The notes: generated by a model from the sequence alone, not told the origin. DNA of 5,666 bases from JBBKXP01 sp038323615 (GCA_038323615.1 JBBQHC010000163.1:1-5666); one strand, 5' to 3'; positions 1 to 5,666 are shown, counted from the stretch's first letter. Translations and numbers: made by a program.

Positions 1-2064
1 TTTCGCCCGATCCGGGTTGCCCAGATCGCCGGTGTAACAGATCGACGCCTCGAGCACTTTGTCGGAGGCGATCACCGCATCCATCGCCACGCGCATGTTT
101 TCGGCCCAGTTCAGCGGATCGAACACCCGGAATATATCGACCCCCGATAGTGCCGCCTGTTTCACAAAGGCTTGCACCACATTGTCCGGGTAATTGGTAT
201 AACCGACCCCGTTGCTGGAGCGCAGCAGCATCTGGGTCATGATATTTGGCATTGCGGCGCGAATGTCGCGCAACCGCTGCCACGGACATTCCTGCAAGAA
301 CCGATAGGCCACATCGAATGTCGCGCCGCCCCAGCATTCGACGCTGAACAGGTTGGACATTTTGACTGCATAAGCCGGGGCGGCGTTGATCATGTCGATC
401 GACCGCATCCGCGTTGCCAACAAGGACTGGTGACCGTCGCGCATGGTCGTGTCGGTGATGAGCAGTTGTTTCTGCTTCAACATCCAGTCGGCGACACCTT
501 TCGGCCCCTTGGCGTCCAGAATCTGGCGCGTCCCGTCCGGCAGGTCGGTCGTCGGCTTGACCGGCGGCCGGGGCAGTTTGAGATCGGCGGCGGGCTTTGG
601 CCGGCCTTGGGTTTCGGGATGCCCGTTGACTGTGATGTCGGCGATATAGAACAGGATCTTGGTTGCCCGGTCGCGGCGTTTCTTGAAGTGGAACAGCTCG
701 GGCGTCTTGTCGATGAACGTCGTCGTGTATTGATTATTCAGGAATGTCGGATGCTTCAGCAGGTTTTCGACAAAGGCGATGTTGGTGCTGACGCCCCGGA
801 TGCGAAACTCGCGCAACGCCCGGTCCATCCGGGCAATCGCCATTTCCGGGGTTGGCGCACGCGCCGTGACCTTGGTCAACAGGCTGTCATAATAGCGGGT
901 GATGACCGCACCCGAATAGGCGGTGCCACCGTCCAGCCGGATGCCCGGCCCGGTGGCCGACCGATACATCTGGATGCGGCCATAGTCGGGGATGAAGTTG
1001 TTCAGCGGATCCTCGGTCGTGACCCGGCATTGCAGCGCGTGACCGTCCAGCTTGACGTCGTATTGCGACGCACAGCCGGTCGCTGTCATCAGCGACTTGC
1101 CCTCGGCGATCAGAATCTGGGCGCGGACGATGTCGATGCCCGTCACTTCCTCGGTGACGGTGTGTTCGACCTGCACCCGCGGGTTCACTTCGATGAAAAA
1201 GAAATCGCCCGAATCCATATCCATCAGGAATTCGACGGTGCCGGCACATTCGTAATTCACGTGCTGGCAGATCTGTTTGCCCAGGTTGCAGATATGTTCG
1301 CGCTGGGCGGCGGACAGATAGGGAGCGGGGGCGCGTTCGACGACCTTTTGATTGCGCCGCTGCACCGAACAATCGCGTTCCCACAGGTGATAGATATTGC
1401 CTTGGCTGTCGCCCAGGATCTGCACTTCGACATGGCGGGCGCGCTGGATCATCTTTTCCAGATACCCCTCGCCATTGCCGAACGCGGCCTCGGCCTCGCG
1501 CCGCCCCTCGCGGACTTTCTCCTCAAGCTCGCTCTCCTTGAAGATCGGCCGCATCCCGCGCCCGCCGCCGCCCCACGACGCCTTGAGCATCAGGGGATAG
1601 CCGACCTCGGCCGCCTGTTTCTTGATCAGCGCCATGTCGTCGCCCAAAACGTCCGTCGCGGGCACGACCGGCACCCCGGCGGCGATGGCGACTTGCCGGG
1701 CGCTGGCCTTGTCGCCCAACTCGCGCATCGTCTGCGCCTTTGGGCCGATGAAGGTGATCCCGGCGGCGGTGCAGGCATCGACGAAGTCGGGGTTTTCCGA
1801 CAGCAGGCCATAGCCGGGGTGGATCGCGTCGGCCCCCGACATTTTGGCGACCCGGATAATTTCGGGGATCGACAGGTAGGCGGCGACCGGCCCCATGCCC
1901 TCGCCGATCCGATACGCCTCGTCGGCCTTGAAACGGTGCAGGCCCAGCTTGTCCTCTTCGGCGAACACGGCAACCGTGCGTTTACCCATCTCGTTACAGG
2001 CGCGCATGACGCGGATCGCGATTTCGCCGCGGTTGGCGATCAGGATTTTCTTGAAGTCGGCCAT
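1..2064 (-). CDS. pyc: Pyruvate carboxylase, N-terminal 688 residues (3' end lies outside the window)
   Basis: This biotin enzyme carboxylates pyruvate to oxaloacetate with ATP and bicarbonate, the cytoplasmic anaplerotic step that feeds the TCA cycle and gluconeogenesis. The reading frame is uninterrupted from ATG at 2064 to the window edge. Residues 1-455 form the biotin carboxylase domain: KILIANRGEIAIRV near the start, IHPGYGLLSEN at 81-91, the glycine-rich ATP-grasp loop SWGGGGRGMR at 163-172, and the catalytic EVNPRVQVEHTVTE at 292-305. Residues about 460-530 correspond to the allosteric/linker region. The carboxyltransferase domain begins with DTTMRDGHQSLLATR at 538-552 (D543 is the expected metal ligand) and continues with LLRSSNGVGYTNYP at 613-626 and FRVFDPLNW at 645-653. 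Family members are about 1,150 residues long, so the rest of the carboxyltransferase and the biotinyl domain should lie to the left. A purine-rich AAGGGG (2075-2080) sits 10 bases before the ATG. The carboxyltransferase part excludes a stand-alone AccC or a propionyl-CoA carboxylase alpha subunit. Confidence 0.97.
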   Translation of the reverse strand, partial: MADFKKILIANRGEIAIRVMRACNEMGKRTVAVFAEEDKLGLHRFKADEAYRIGEGMGPVAAYLSIPEIIRVAKMSGADAIHPGYGLLSENPDFVDACTAAGITFIGPKAQTMRELGDKASARQVAIAAGVPVVPATDVLGDDMALIKKQAAEVGYPLMLKASWGGGGRGMRPIFKESELEEKVREGRREAEAAFGNGEGYLEKMIQRARHVEVQILGDSQGNIYHLWERDCSVQRRNQKVVERAPAPYLSAAQREHICNLGKQICQHVNYECAGTVEFLMDMDSGDFFFIEVNPRVQVEHTVTEEVTGIDIVRAQILIAEGKSLMTATGCASQYDVKLDGHALQCRVTTEDPLNNFIPDYGRIQMYRSATGPGIRLDGGTAYSGAVITRYYDSLLTKVTARAPTPEMAIARMDRALREFRIRGVSTNIAFVENLLKHPTFLNNQYTTTFIDKTPELFHFKKRRDRATKILFYIADITVNGHPETQGRPKPAADLKLPRPPVKPTTDLPDGTRQILDAKGPKGVADWMLKQKQLLITDTTMRDGHQSLLATRMRSIDMINAAPAYAVKMSNLFSVECWGGATFDVAYRFLQECPWQRLRDIRAAMPNIMTQMLLRSSNGVGYTNYPDNVVQAFVKQAALSGVDIFRVFDPLNWAENMRVAMDAVIASDKVLEASICYTGDLGNPDRAK

Positions 2065-2096
2065 CTGAAGCGATCCCCTTTTTGCACCTGCAGCAT

Positions 2097-2125
2097 TTTG
2101 TAGGAAATTTGTGACGCATCGTAAA
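2097..2125 (-). promoter_or_regulatory. Candidate sigma-70-type promoter for pyc
   Basis: Read on the minus strand, TTTACG (2120-2125) and TACAAA (2097-2102) are separated by exactly 17 bases. Each matches the -35 and -10 consensus at 4 of 6 positions. Transcription would begin about 25-30 bases before the pyc ATG, leaving room for the AAGGGG ribosome binding site at 2075-2080. In this 183-base divergent region (2065-2247) I found no convincing plus-strand promoter for the tup operon and no ModE-like TATAT half-sites. The promoter call rests on spacing and weak consensus only. Confidence 0.35.
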
Positions 2126-2236
2126 CCGGGCATCGGACGTTTCACCTGCGGATTGCGACGCGCGGGCGGAAATCGCAGCCCGGATGACGATTTTGGGCTG
2201 TAGTGCCAGGGTCGCCTTTGTTAGACGGTCGCGGGC

Positions 2237-2242
2237 AGGGAG
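2237..2242 (+). promoter_or_regulatory. Ribosome binding site that fixes the tupB start
   Basis: AGGGAG lies 5 bases before the ATG at 2248. The same frame is open upstream to a GTG at 2203, which would add 15 residues (MPGSPLLDGRGQGAD) with no visible Shine-Dalgarno sequence. This site therefore favours the ATG at 2248. Confidence 0.7.
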
Positions 2243-2247
2243 CAGAC

Positions 2248-2952
2248 ATGAACAACATTTGGGCAGGTCTGATCGAAGCGGCGCGGATGGTCGCCCGGCT
2301 CGACCCCGATCTGGTCGAAATTACCGCCCGGTCGTTGCAGGTTACGGTGACGGCGACCTTGATTGCGGCCCTGCTGGGTCTGCCATTCGGCGCTTGGCTG
2401 GCGATCAGCCGGTTCCGGTTTCGCCGCTTTGCGGTCGCGGTGATGAACGCGCTGATGGGGCTGCCGCCGGTGGTCGTCGGGCTGATCGTCTATGTGTTGT
2501 TTTCCCGCTCTGGCCCGTTGGGCGTGTTCGGCCTGCTGTTCACGCCGACGGCGATGATCATCGCGCAGGTCATTATTATCACGCCCATTATCGCATCGAT
2601 TGCGCATCAGGCGATCCGCGATCTGTGGGCCGATTACCATGACTTGCTGATTTCACTGAACACGACGCGGGGGCAGCGGATCAGGGCGCTGCTGTGGGAC
2701 GGGCGACGGGCCTTGCTGACCGCGGCACTGGCCGGATTCGGCCGGGCGATTGGCGAGGTCGGGGCGATCATGATCGTCGGCGGCAATATCGACCACGCGA
2801 CGCGGGTGCTGACCACGGCCATCGCGCTTGAGACCGGCAAGGGGGCCTTTGCAATGGCGCTGGCGTTAGGTTTCGTGCTGATCGGCCTTGCCGTCGCGGT
2901 GAACCTTGCCCTGCACATCCTGTCGCGCACCGAACGGGGGCGGACATGGTAG
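2248..2952 (+). CDS. tupB: Tungstate ABC transporter, permease subunit TupB
   Basis: This 234-residue inner-membrane protein should form, as a homodimer, the channel through which tungstate released by TupA enters the cytoplasm. Hydrophobic segments lie at about 31-53, 61-87, 92-119, 155-178 and 198-225, consistent with the five or so segments of TupB-type permeases. The conserved cytoplasmic coupling (EAA) loop is seen as GFGRAIGEVGAIMIVGGN at 163-180; it docks on the ATPase. LMGLPPVVVGLIVY at 69-82 and a proline-containing third segment (IIITPIIASI) are typical of the oxyanion permease family. The start at 2248 is chosen for its AGGGAG ribosome binding site. The gene overlaps tupC by 7 bases, which suggests translational coupling. 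Sequence alone separates TupB from ModB weakly; the tungstate assignment leans on the adjacent TupA. The name is secure at family level, with substrate inferred. Confidence 0.92.
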   Translation: MNNIWAGLIEAARMVARLDPDLVEITARSLQVTVTATLIAALLGLPFGAWLAISRFRFRRFAVAVMNALMGLPPVVVGLIVYVLFSRSGPLGVFGLLFTPTAMIIAQVIIITPIIASIAHQAIRDLWADYHDLLISLNTTRGQRIRALLWDGRRALLTAALAGFGRAIGEVGAIMIVGGNIDHATRVLTTAIALETGKGAFAMALALGFVLIGLAVAVNLALHILSRTERGRTW

Positions 2953-3662
2953 TGTCGATCCTGCCGCTGACCCTGACCGACATCGTGCTGCGACGGCAGG
3001 GCAAACAGATTCTCGGGCCGCTGTCGCTGACTGTCGCGGGGCGGGGAATTACCATCGTTCTTGGCCCCAATGGTGCCGGAAAAACGTCACTGTTGCGGGC
3101 GATGCACGGGCTGGAACGGTTGCGCGGCGGCAATATTGGCTGGGCCGTCCCGATTGCGCAGGCCCGCGCGGCGCAGGCCTTTGTGTTTCAGACTCCGATC
3201 CTGATGCGCCGCAATGTGCGCGACTGTATTGCGTTTCCGCTGCAGCTGGCCGGACAAACCCGCCAACAAGCCCGCGCTGCTGCCGATCTGATGGCGGCTC
3301 GGGTCGGGCTGACCAGCCGTGCCGAGCTTGATTGCGCCGACCTGTCAGGGGGCGAGCGGCAAAAGATGGCCCTTGCGCGGGCGCTGATCACGACGCCGCA
3401 GGTGCTTTTCCTGGACGAGCCCTGTGCCAACCTTGACGGCGCGGCCACCGCGGAAATCGAAGCGATCCTGCGCGACGCCCGCGACAATGGCACCCGCATC
3501 GTCATGTCGACCCACAATGTCGGGCAGGCCCGCCGTTTGGCCGACGATGTGTTGTTCATCCACAAAGGACGGCTGCACGATCACGGCGCCGCGCCCGGTT
3601 TTTTCGACCATCCTCAAACGCCCGAGGCACGGGCCCATCTGAACGGAGATCTTCTGACATGA
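2946..3662 (+). CDS. tupC: Tungstate ABC transporter, ATP-binding subunit TupC
   Basis: This 238-residue cytoplasmic ATPase drives the importer, acting as a dimer under two TupB subunits. All nucleotide-binding elements are present: Walker A GPNGAGKT at 40-47, Q-loop Q82 (VFQTP), the signature LSGGE at 133-137, Walker B VLFLDEP at 153-159 with catalytic E158, the D-loop NLD at 162-164, and switch histidine H190 (STHN). The protein ends soon after the nucleotide-binding domain and has none of the C-terminal molybdate-binding (TOBE/MopI) extension that ModC proteins carry. That fits TupC and argues against ModC. The start ATG lies inside the end of tupB (overlap ATGGTAG) after a G-rich stretch at 2936-2943 that can serve as ribosome binding site. 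Its stop overlaps the tupA start by 4 bases (ATGA). The three genes are therefore almost certainly one transcript. Confidence 0.93.
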   Translation: MVVSILPLTLTDIVLRRQGKQILGPLSLTVAGRGITIVLGPNGAGKTSLLRAMHGLERLRGGNIGWAVPIAQARAAQAFVFQTPILMRRNVRDCIAFPLQLAGQTRQQARAAADLMAARVGLTSRAELDCADLSGGERQKMALARALITTPQVLFLDEPCANLDGAATAEIEAILRDARDNGTRIVMSTHNVGQARRLADDVLFIHKGRLHDHGAAPGFFDHPQTPEARAHLNGDLLT

Positions 3663-4456
3663 AGCTGACCACTCTTTGCGCCGCCCTGACCCTGTGGGCG
3701 GGCGTTGCGCAGGCCGAAACGCTGAAACTGGCTGTCACCACGTCATTCGCGAACTCTGGTCTGGCCGAGGTGCTGCTGCCCGAAATCGCCACCGACACCG
3801 GAATCACGGTCGATCTGCTGGTCGTCGGCACCGGGCAGGCGATCACCTTGGCAGAGGCGGGCGATGTCGATGCCGTGCTGGTCCATGCCAAAGCCGCAGA
3901 AGAGGCCGCTGTCGCAGGTGGCAACCTGACCCACCGGCGCGAGATCATGTACAACGATTTCGTCATTGTCGGCCCGGCTGGCGATCCCGCAGGCGTGGCC
4001 GATGACGCCAGCGCCGTGGCGGCCATGACCGACATCGCCGATGCCGCCGCCCCCTTTGTCAGCCGGGGCGACGATTCGGGCACTCACAAGGCGGAACTGG
4101 CGCTGTGGTCCAAGGCCGGAATCACGCCGACCGGCGACTGGTATCGGTCAGTCGGGCAGGGCATGGGCGCCGCCCTGAACACCGCGACCGGCATGAACGC
4201 CTATATCCTGTCCGACCGCGCCAGCTGGCTGAACTTTGAAAACAAGGGCGATCTGGTGCTGCTTTATGCCGGCGATCCGGCGATGTTCAACCAATACAGC
4301 TTTCTGCCGGTGAACGCCGACCTGCACCCCACCGTACGCGCCGATCTGGCCGCCCGGCTTGAGGAGTGGTTGACCAGCGACAAGGCCAAGGGCCTGATTG
4401 ACGGCTACCGCGTGGCGGGCGAACAGGTGTTCACGTTCAATGCGCAGCCAAATTAG
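3659..4456 (+). CDS. tupA: Tungstate ABC transporter, periplasmic binding protein TupA
   Basis: This 265-residue protein captures tungstate in the periplasm and delivers it to TupBC. It begins with a classical Sec signal peptide: K2, hydrophobic 6-16, and AQA-E with predicted cleavage after A19. The mature protein shows the TupA pattern in order: LAVTTSFANSGL at 24-35 (oxyanion-binding TTS, plus S33), GTGQA at 57-61, GDVDAVLVHA at 69-78, RREIMYNDFVIVGP at 93-106, SRGDDSGTHKAEL at 135-147, GQGMG at 166-170 and AYILSDR at 181-187. The TTS loop, GTGQA and RGDDSGTH segments form the anion pocket in the family. ModA and WtpA lack this combination. There is no lipobox cysteine, so the protein should be soluble rather than a lipoprotein. 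GGAG at 3645-3648 is 10 bases before the ATG, and the start overlaps the tupC stop (ATGA). The binding protein comes last in the operon. Characterised TupA proteins read TTTS; here the first of these threonines is V26. Confidence 0.95.
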   Translation: MKLTTLCAALTLWAGVAQAETLKLAVTTSFANSGLAEVLLPEIATDTGITVDLLVVGTGQAITLAEAGDVDAVLVHAKAAEEAAVAGGNLTHRREIMYNDFVIVGPAGDPAGVADDASAVAAMTDIADAAAPFVSRGDDSGTHKAELALWSKAGITPTGDWYRSVGQGMGAALNTATGMNAYILSDRASWLNFENKGDLVLLYAGDPAMFNQYSFLPVNADLHPTVRADLAARLEEWLTSDKAKGLIDGYRVAGEQVFTFNAQPN

Positions 4457-4498
4457 GCAAAGGCATCCGCAGCGCCGGAATCGCGACGACTCGACGGA

Positions 4499-5047
4499 TC
4501 AGACGATCTGCGCTTCGTCGGGCGGAAACAGGTCGGGGCGGGCTGCCTCGATTGCCATCATCAGGTGGGGATAGCCGCTGTGGAATTGCGACCAGCGGAT
4601 ACGCTGGCCCGCGGCGTCCTGCACAAACCATGCCTGCGCCCAATCCATGCCGAAATCCTCGATATCGGCAAAAGCAATGGTTCCGCAACTCGGCCCAAAG
4701 GGCCAGATGCCATAGGATGTAGGTCCGGTAATCGCGTCCTTGGTCCAGCGCACCCTATAAGCCGACGACAGAAACTGCGCGAAATAGTACCCGATGGCGA
4801 GCATTCCGATGCCGACGACCACCGCTGCGGTTCCGCCACGCGCAAACAGCGCCGACCAGACCGCAAGCCCGCCAATCCCGAATCCGATCACGGCCATCGG
4901 AAAGATCATCCAGCGGCTTATCCCAATGTCTGAAACAGCGCCGGGAGTGCCACTGGGTTTGGCCCGTGCGCTTAGGTATCCGATGCCGCCCAACACGCCG
5001 CCGATCAGTGCAAAACGCAATCCATGCTCGATAAAGTCCGGAACCAT
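4499..5047 (-). CDS. Uncharacterised small integral membrane protein with a possible PH-like C-terminal domain
   Basis: I do not recognise this 182-residue protein by name. It has three likely membrane segments: about 10-27, 47-68 (FPMAVIGFGIGGLAVWSAL region) and 74-93. A soluble C-terminal half of about 90 residues follows. From YRVRWTKDAITGP (97-109) onward this half alternates beta-type stretches: a conserved-looking IWPFGP at 114-119, IAFADIEDFGMDWAQAWFV at 124-142, RIRWSQFHSGYPHLM at 149-163, and a closing helix AIEAARPDLFP. That order resembles bacterial PH-like domains attached to membrane anchors; this is inference from pattern only. The ATG at 5047 is chosen because GGAGAGG (5054-5060) lies 6 bases upstream, whereas the in-frame ATG at 5062 has no Shine-Dalgarno sequence and would add only five residues. 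The gene converges on tupA with a 42-base gap and diverges from uvrD, so it is probably transcribed alone. Codon use matches its neighbours. Confidence 0.85.
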   Translation of the reverse strand: MVPDFIEHGLRFALIGGVLGGIGYLSARAKPSGTPGAVSDIGISRWMIFPMAVIGFGIGGLAVWSALFARGGTAAVVVGIGMLAIGYYFAQFLSSAYRVRWTKDAITGPTSYGIWPFGPSCGTIAFADIEDFGMDWAQAWFVQDAAGQRIRWSQFHSGYPHLMMAIEAARPDLFPPDEAQIV

Positions 5048-5053
5048 GTTTGG

Positions 5054-5060
5054 CCTCTCC
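5054..5060 (-). promoter_or_regulatory. Ribosome binding site that decides the start of the small membrane protein
   Basis: On the minus strand GGAGAGG is followed by 6 bases and then ATG at 5047. The motif overlaps the upstream in-frame ATG (5060-5062), so if translation used that upstream codon this sequence would be coding instead. The strength and spacing of the motif favour 5047. Confidence 0.7.
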
Positions 5061-5065
5061 ATGAC

Positions 5066-5086
5066 GTTGCCAGAATCATCGGCAAC
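5066..5086. repeat. Short inverted repeat in the divergent promoter region
   Basis: GTTGCC (5066-5071) and GGCAAC (5081-5086) are perfect reverse complements around a 9-base spacer. The repeat lies 18 bases upstream of the membrane-protein start and about 30 bases before the LexA-type box of uvrD. It could be an operator half-site pair or a weak hairpin in the membrane-protein leader. A 6-base repeat in GC-rich DNA can also arise by chance. Confidence 0.35.
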
Positions 5087-5115
5087 AAATTTGGCGGCAA
5101 TATGGTGATGACCGT

Positions 5116-5130
5116 GAACAGAACGCGAAC
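5116..5130. promoter_or_regulatory. LexA-type SOS box upstream of uvrD
   Basis: The plus strand reads GAAC-N7-GAAC, with GAAC at 5116-5119 and 5127-5130. On the minus strand this is GTTC-N7-GTTC, the direct-repeat LexA site known for Alphaproteobacteria. It ends 42 bases before the uvrD ATG, where a repressor would be expected to act, and lies in the region shared with the divergent membrane-protein gene. I could not place a convincing -35/-10 pair around it. The motif match is exact; LexA binding is inferred from family knowledge and from the repair function of the downstream gene. Confidence 0.72.
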
Positions 5131-5142
5131 AATGGCTTTATT

Positions 5143-5173
5143 TGCCGGGCAACTGACGCTAGATTGCCCGGTA
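5143..5173 (+). repeat. Hairpin abutting the uvrD start codon
   Basis: CCGGGCAA (5145-5152) and TTGCCCGG (5164-5171) form a perfect 8-base-pair stem with an 11-base loop. In RNA the stem can extend by a G-U pair (5144/5172) and a U-A pair that uses the A of the ATG (5143/5173). No Shine-Dalgarno sequence is visible in the 20 bases before the ATG. The structure could hold the start region closed. As DNA it could instead be an operator palindrome. No T-run follows, so it is not a normal terminator. Confidence 0.6.
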
Positions 5174-5666
5174 TGAGCAGTTATTCCGACGAAGACGCCT
5201 TTGCCGCCGCCGTGCCGCTATCCCGTCAGGCGATGGCGCGGCCTGCGGTGCCTGACTACTTTGTCGGCTTGAATCCCGAACAACGCAAGGCGGTCGAGGC
5301 GCTGAACGGTCCTGTCCTGATGCTGGCGGGTGCCGGCACCGGCAAGACCAAGGCGCTGACCTGCCGCATCGCGCATCTGCTGACCACCGGCACCGCGCGG
5401 CCGAACGAAATCCTCGCCGTGACGTTCACCAACAAAGCCGCGCGCGAGATGAAATCGCGGATCGGCGGGTTGCTGGGCGAGGCGGTCGAGGGGATGCCGT
5501 GGCTCGGCACCTTCCATTCGATCTGCGTCAAACTGCTGCGTCGTCATGCCGAACTGGTCGGGCTGAAGTCGTCATTCACCATCCTGGACACCGACGACCA
5601 GTTGCGCCTGATGAAACAGGTGATTGCCGCTGCGAACATCGACGAAAAGCGCTGGCCCGCGCGGCA
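5173..5666 (+). CDS. uvrD: ATP-dependent DNA helicase UvrD/PcrA family, N-terminal 164 residues (runs off the right edge)
   Basis: This superfamily 1A 3'-5' helicase unwinds DNA in nucleotide excision repair (removing the incised oligomer and UvrC) and in mismatch repair, and clears RecA filaments. The window holds only the start of domain 1A/1B: the Q-motif LNPEQRKAV at 33-41, Walker A AGAGTGKT at 52-59, motif Ia AVTFTNKAAREMKSRI at 82-97, motif Ib LGTFHSIC at 111-118, then the FTILDTDDQLRLMKQV stretch at 135-150. The full protein would be about 700-800 residues, so the DEXX box and the C-terminal helicase motifs should lie to the right. The 32-residue stretch before the Q-motif is a little longer than in E. 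coli UvrD and is hydrophilic. The ATG at 5173 has no clear Shine-Dalgarno sequence; the only other in-frame start option I see upstream is TTG at 5164. A LexA-type box at 5116-5130 suggests SOS induction. Rep is a less likely alternative in this group. Confidence 0.93.
   Translation, partial: MSSYSDEDAFAAAVPLSRQAMARPAVPDYFVGLNPEQRKAVEALNGPVLMLAGAGTGKTKALTCRIAHLLTTGTARPNEILAVTFTNKAAREMKSRIGGLLGEAVEGMPWLGTFHSICVKLLRRHAELVGLKSSFTILDTDDQLRLMKQVIAAANIDEKRWPAR

Noticed and set aside
613..626. LLRSSNGVGY in the carboxyltransferase domain as a defect (many homologues have G or A after the arginine).
   Set aside because: The key arginine and the surrounding residues are intact, and the following position tolerates small residues. 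There is no sign of a damaged enzyme. Positions given here are protein residues.
172..2103. A 643-codon open frame on the plus strand opposite pyc.
   Set aside because: It lies antisense to a perfectly conserved pyruvate carboxylase frame. Its translation is rich in H, D, R and G with no recognisable domain. High-GC codon use on one strand commonly leaves a stop-free frame on the other.
2121..2146. GTAAAC and GTTTCAC as an operator inverted repeat between pyc and tupB.
   Set aside because: The arms match only with an inserted base, and the left arm is already part of the candidate pyc -35 element. The match is no better than expected by chance.
2203..2247. GTG at 2203 as an upstream start for tupB.
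   Set aside because: There is no ribosome binding site before it, and the added residues are not membrane-like. The ATG at 2248 has AGGGAG at good spacing.
2906..3331. Plus-strand open frame overlapping the end of tupB and the start of tupC.
   Set aside because: It is in a different frame from the well-supported tupB and tupC and shows no domain. It is a shadow of those genes.
2248..4456. Assignment of the transporter as molybdate ModABC or as WtpABC.
   Set aside because: The binding protein carries the TupA-specific GTGQA, GDVDAVLVHA and SRGDDSGTH segments, and the ATPase lacks the C-terminal molybdate-binding extension of ModC.
4457..4498. A terminator between tupA and the convergent membrane-protein gene.
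   Set aside because: The 42-base gap contains no strong GC-rich stem followed by a T-run in either direction. ATCCG/CGGAT is too short and too widely spaced to call.
4565..5108. Plus-strand open frames opposite the small membrane protein.
   Set aside because: They have no ribosome binding site or domain signal. The minus-strand frame has membrane segments, a strong ribosome binding site and a coherent domain pattern.

Overview
This window reads as a piece of a high-GC alphaproteobacterial chromosome, most likely from the Rhodobacterales/Rhodobacteraceae. The basis is a strong G/C preference at third codon positions, the character of the encoded proteins, and a direct-repeat LexA-type site (GTTC-N7-GTTC, read on the minus strand) of the kind known from Alphaproteobacteria rather than the E. 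coli palindrome. The taxonomic placement is inference. The genes are housekeeping and nutrient-uptake genes. I see no mobile element, CRISPR array, tRNA, rRNA or obviously new system.

Layout: (1) 1-2064, minus strand: the first 688 residues of pyruvate carboxylase (pyc), running off the left edge. (2) 2065-2247: a divergent intergenic region with a candidate pyc promoter and the tup ribosome binding site. (3) 2248-4456, plus strand: a compact, overlapping three-gene ABC importer operon for tungstate, in the order permease (tupB), ATPase (tupC), periplasmic binding protein (tupA). (4) 4499-5047, minus strand, convergent with tupA: an unrecognised small protein with about three membrane segments and a C-terminal soluble domain that may be PH-like. 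(5) 5048-5172: a second divergent intergenic region holding a short inverted repeat, a LexA-type box and a hairpin that abuts the next start codon. (6) 5173 to the right edge, plus strand: the N-terminal 164 residues of the UvrD/PcrA-family helicase.

Pyruvate carboxylase replenishes oxaloacetate in the cytoplasm. TupBCA imports tungstate for tungsten- (or possibly molybdenum-) pterin enzymes, none of which lie in the window. UvrD works in nucleotide excision and mismatch repair, and the LexA-type box suggests that it belongs to the SOS response. These units look functionally independent. The points most worth a second look are the uvrD leader (LexA box plus a start-codon hairpin without a visible Shine-Dalgarno sequence), the uncharacterised membrane protein, and a small variation in the TupA oxyanion motif.
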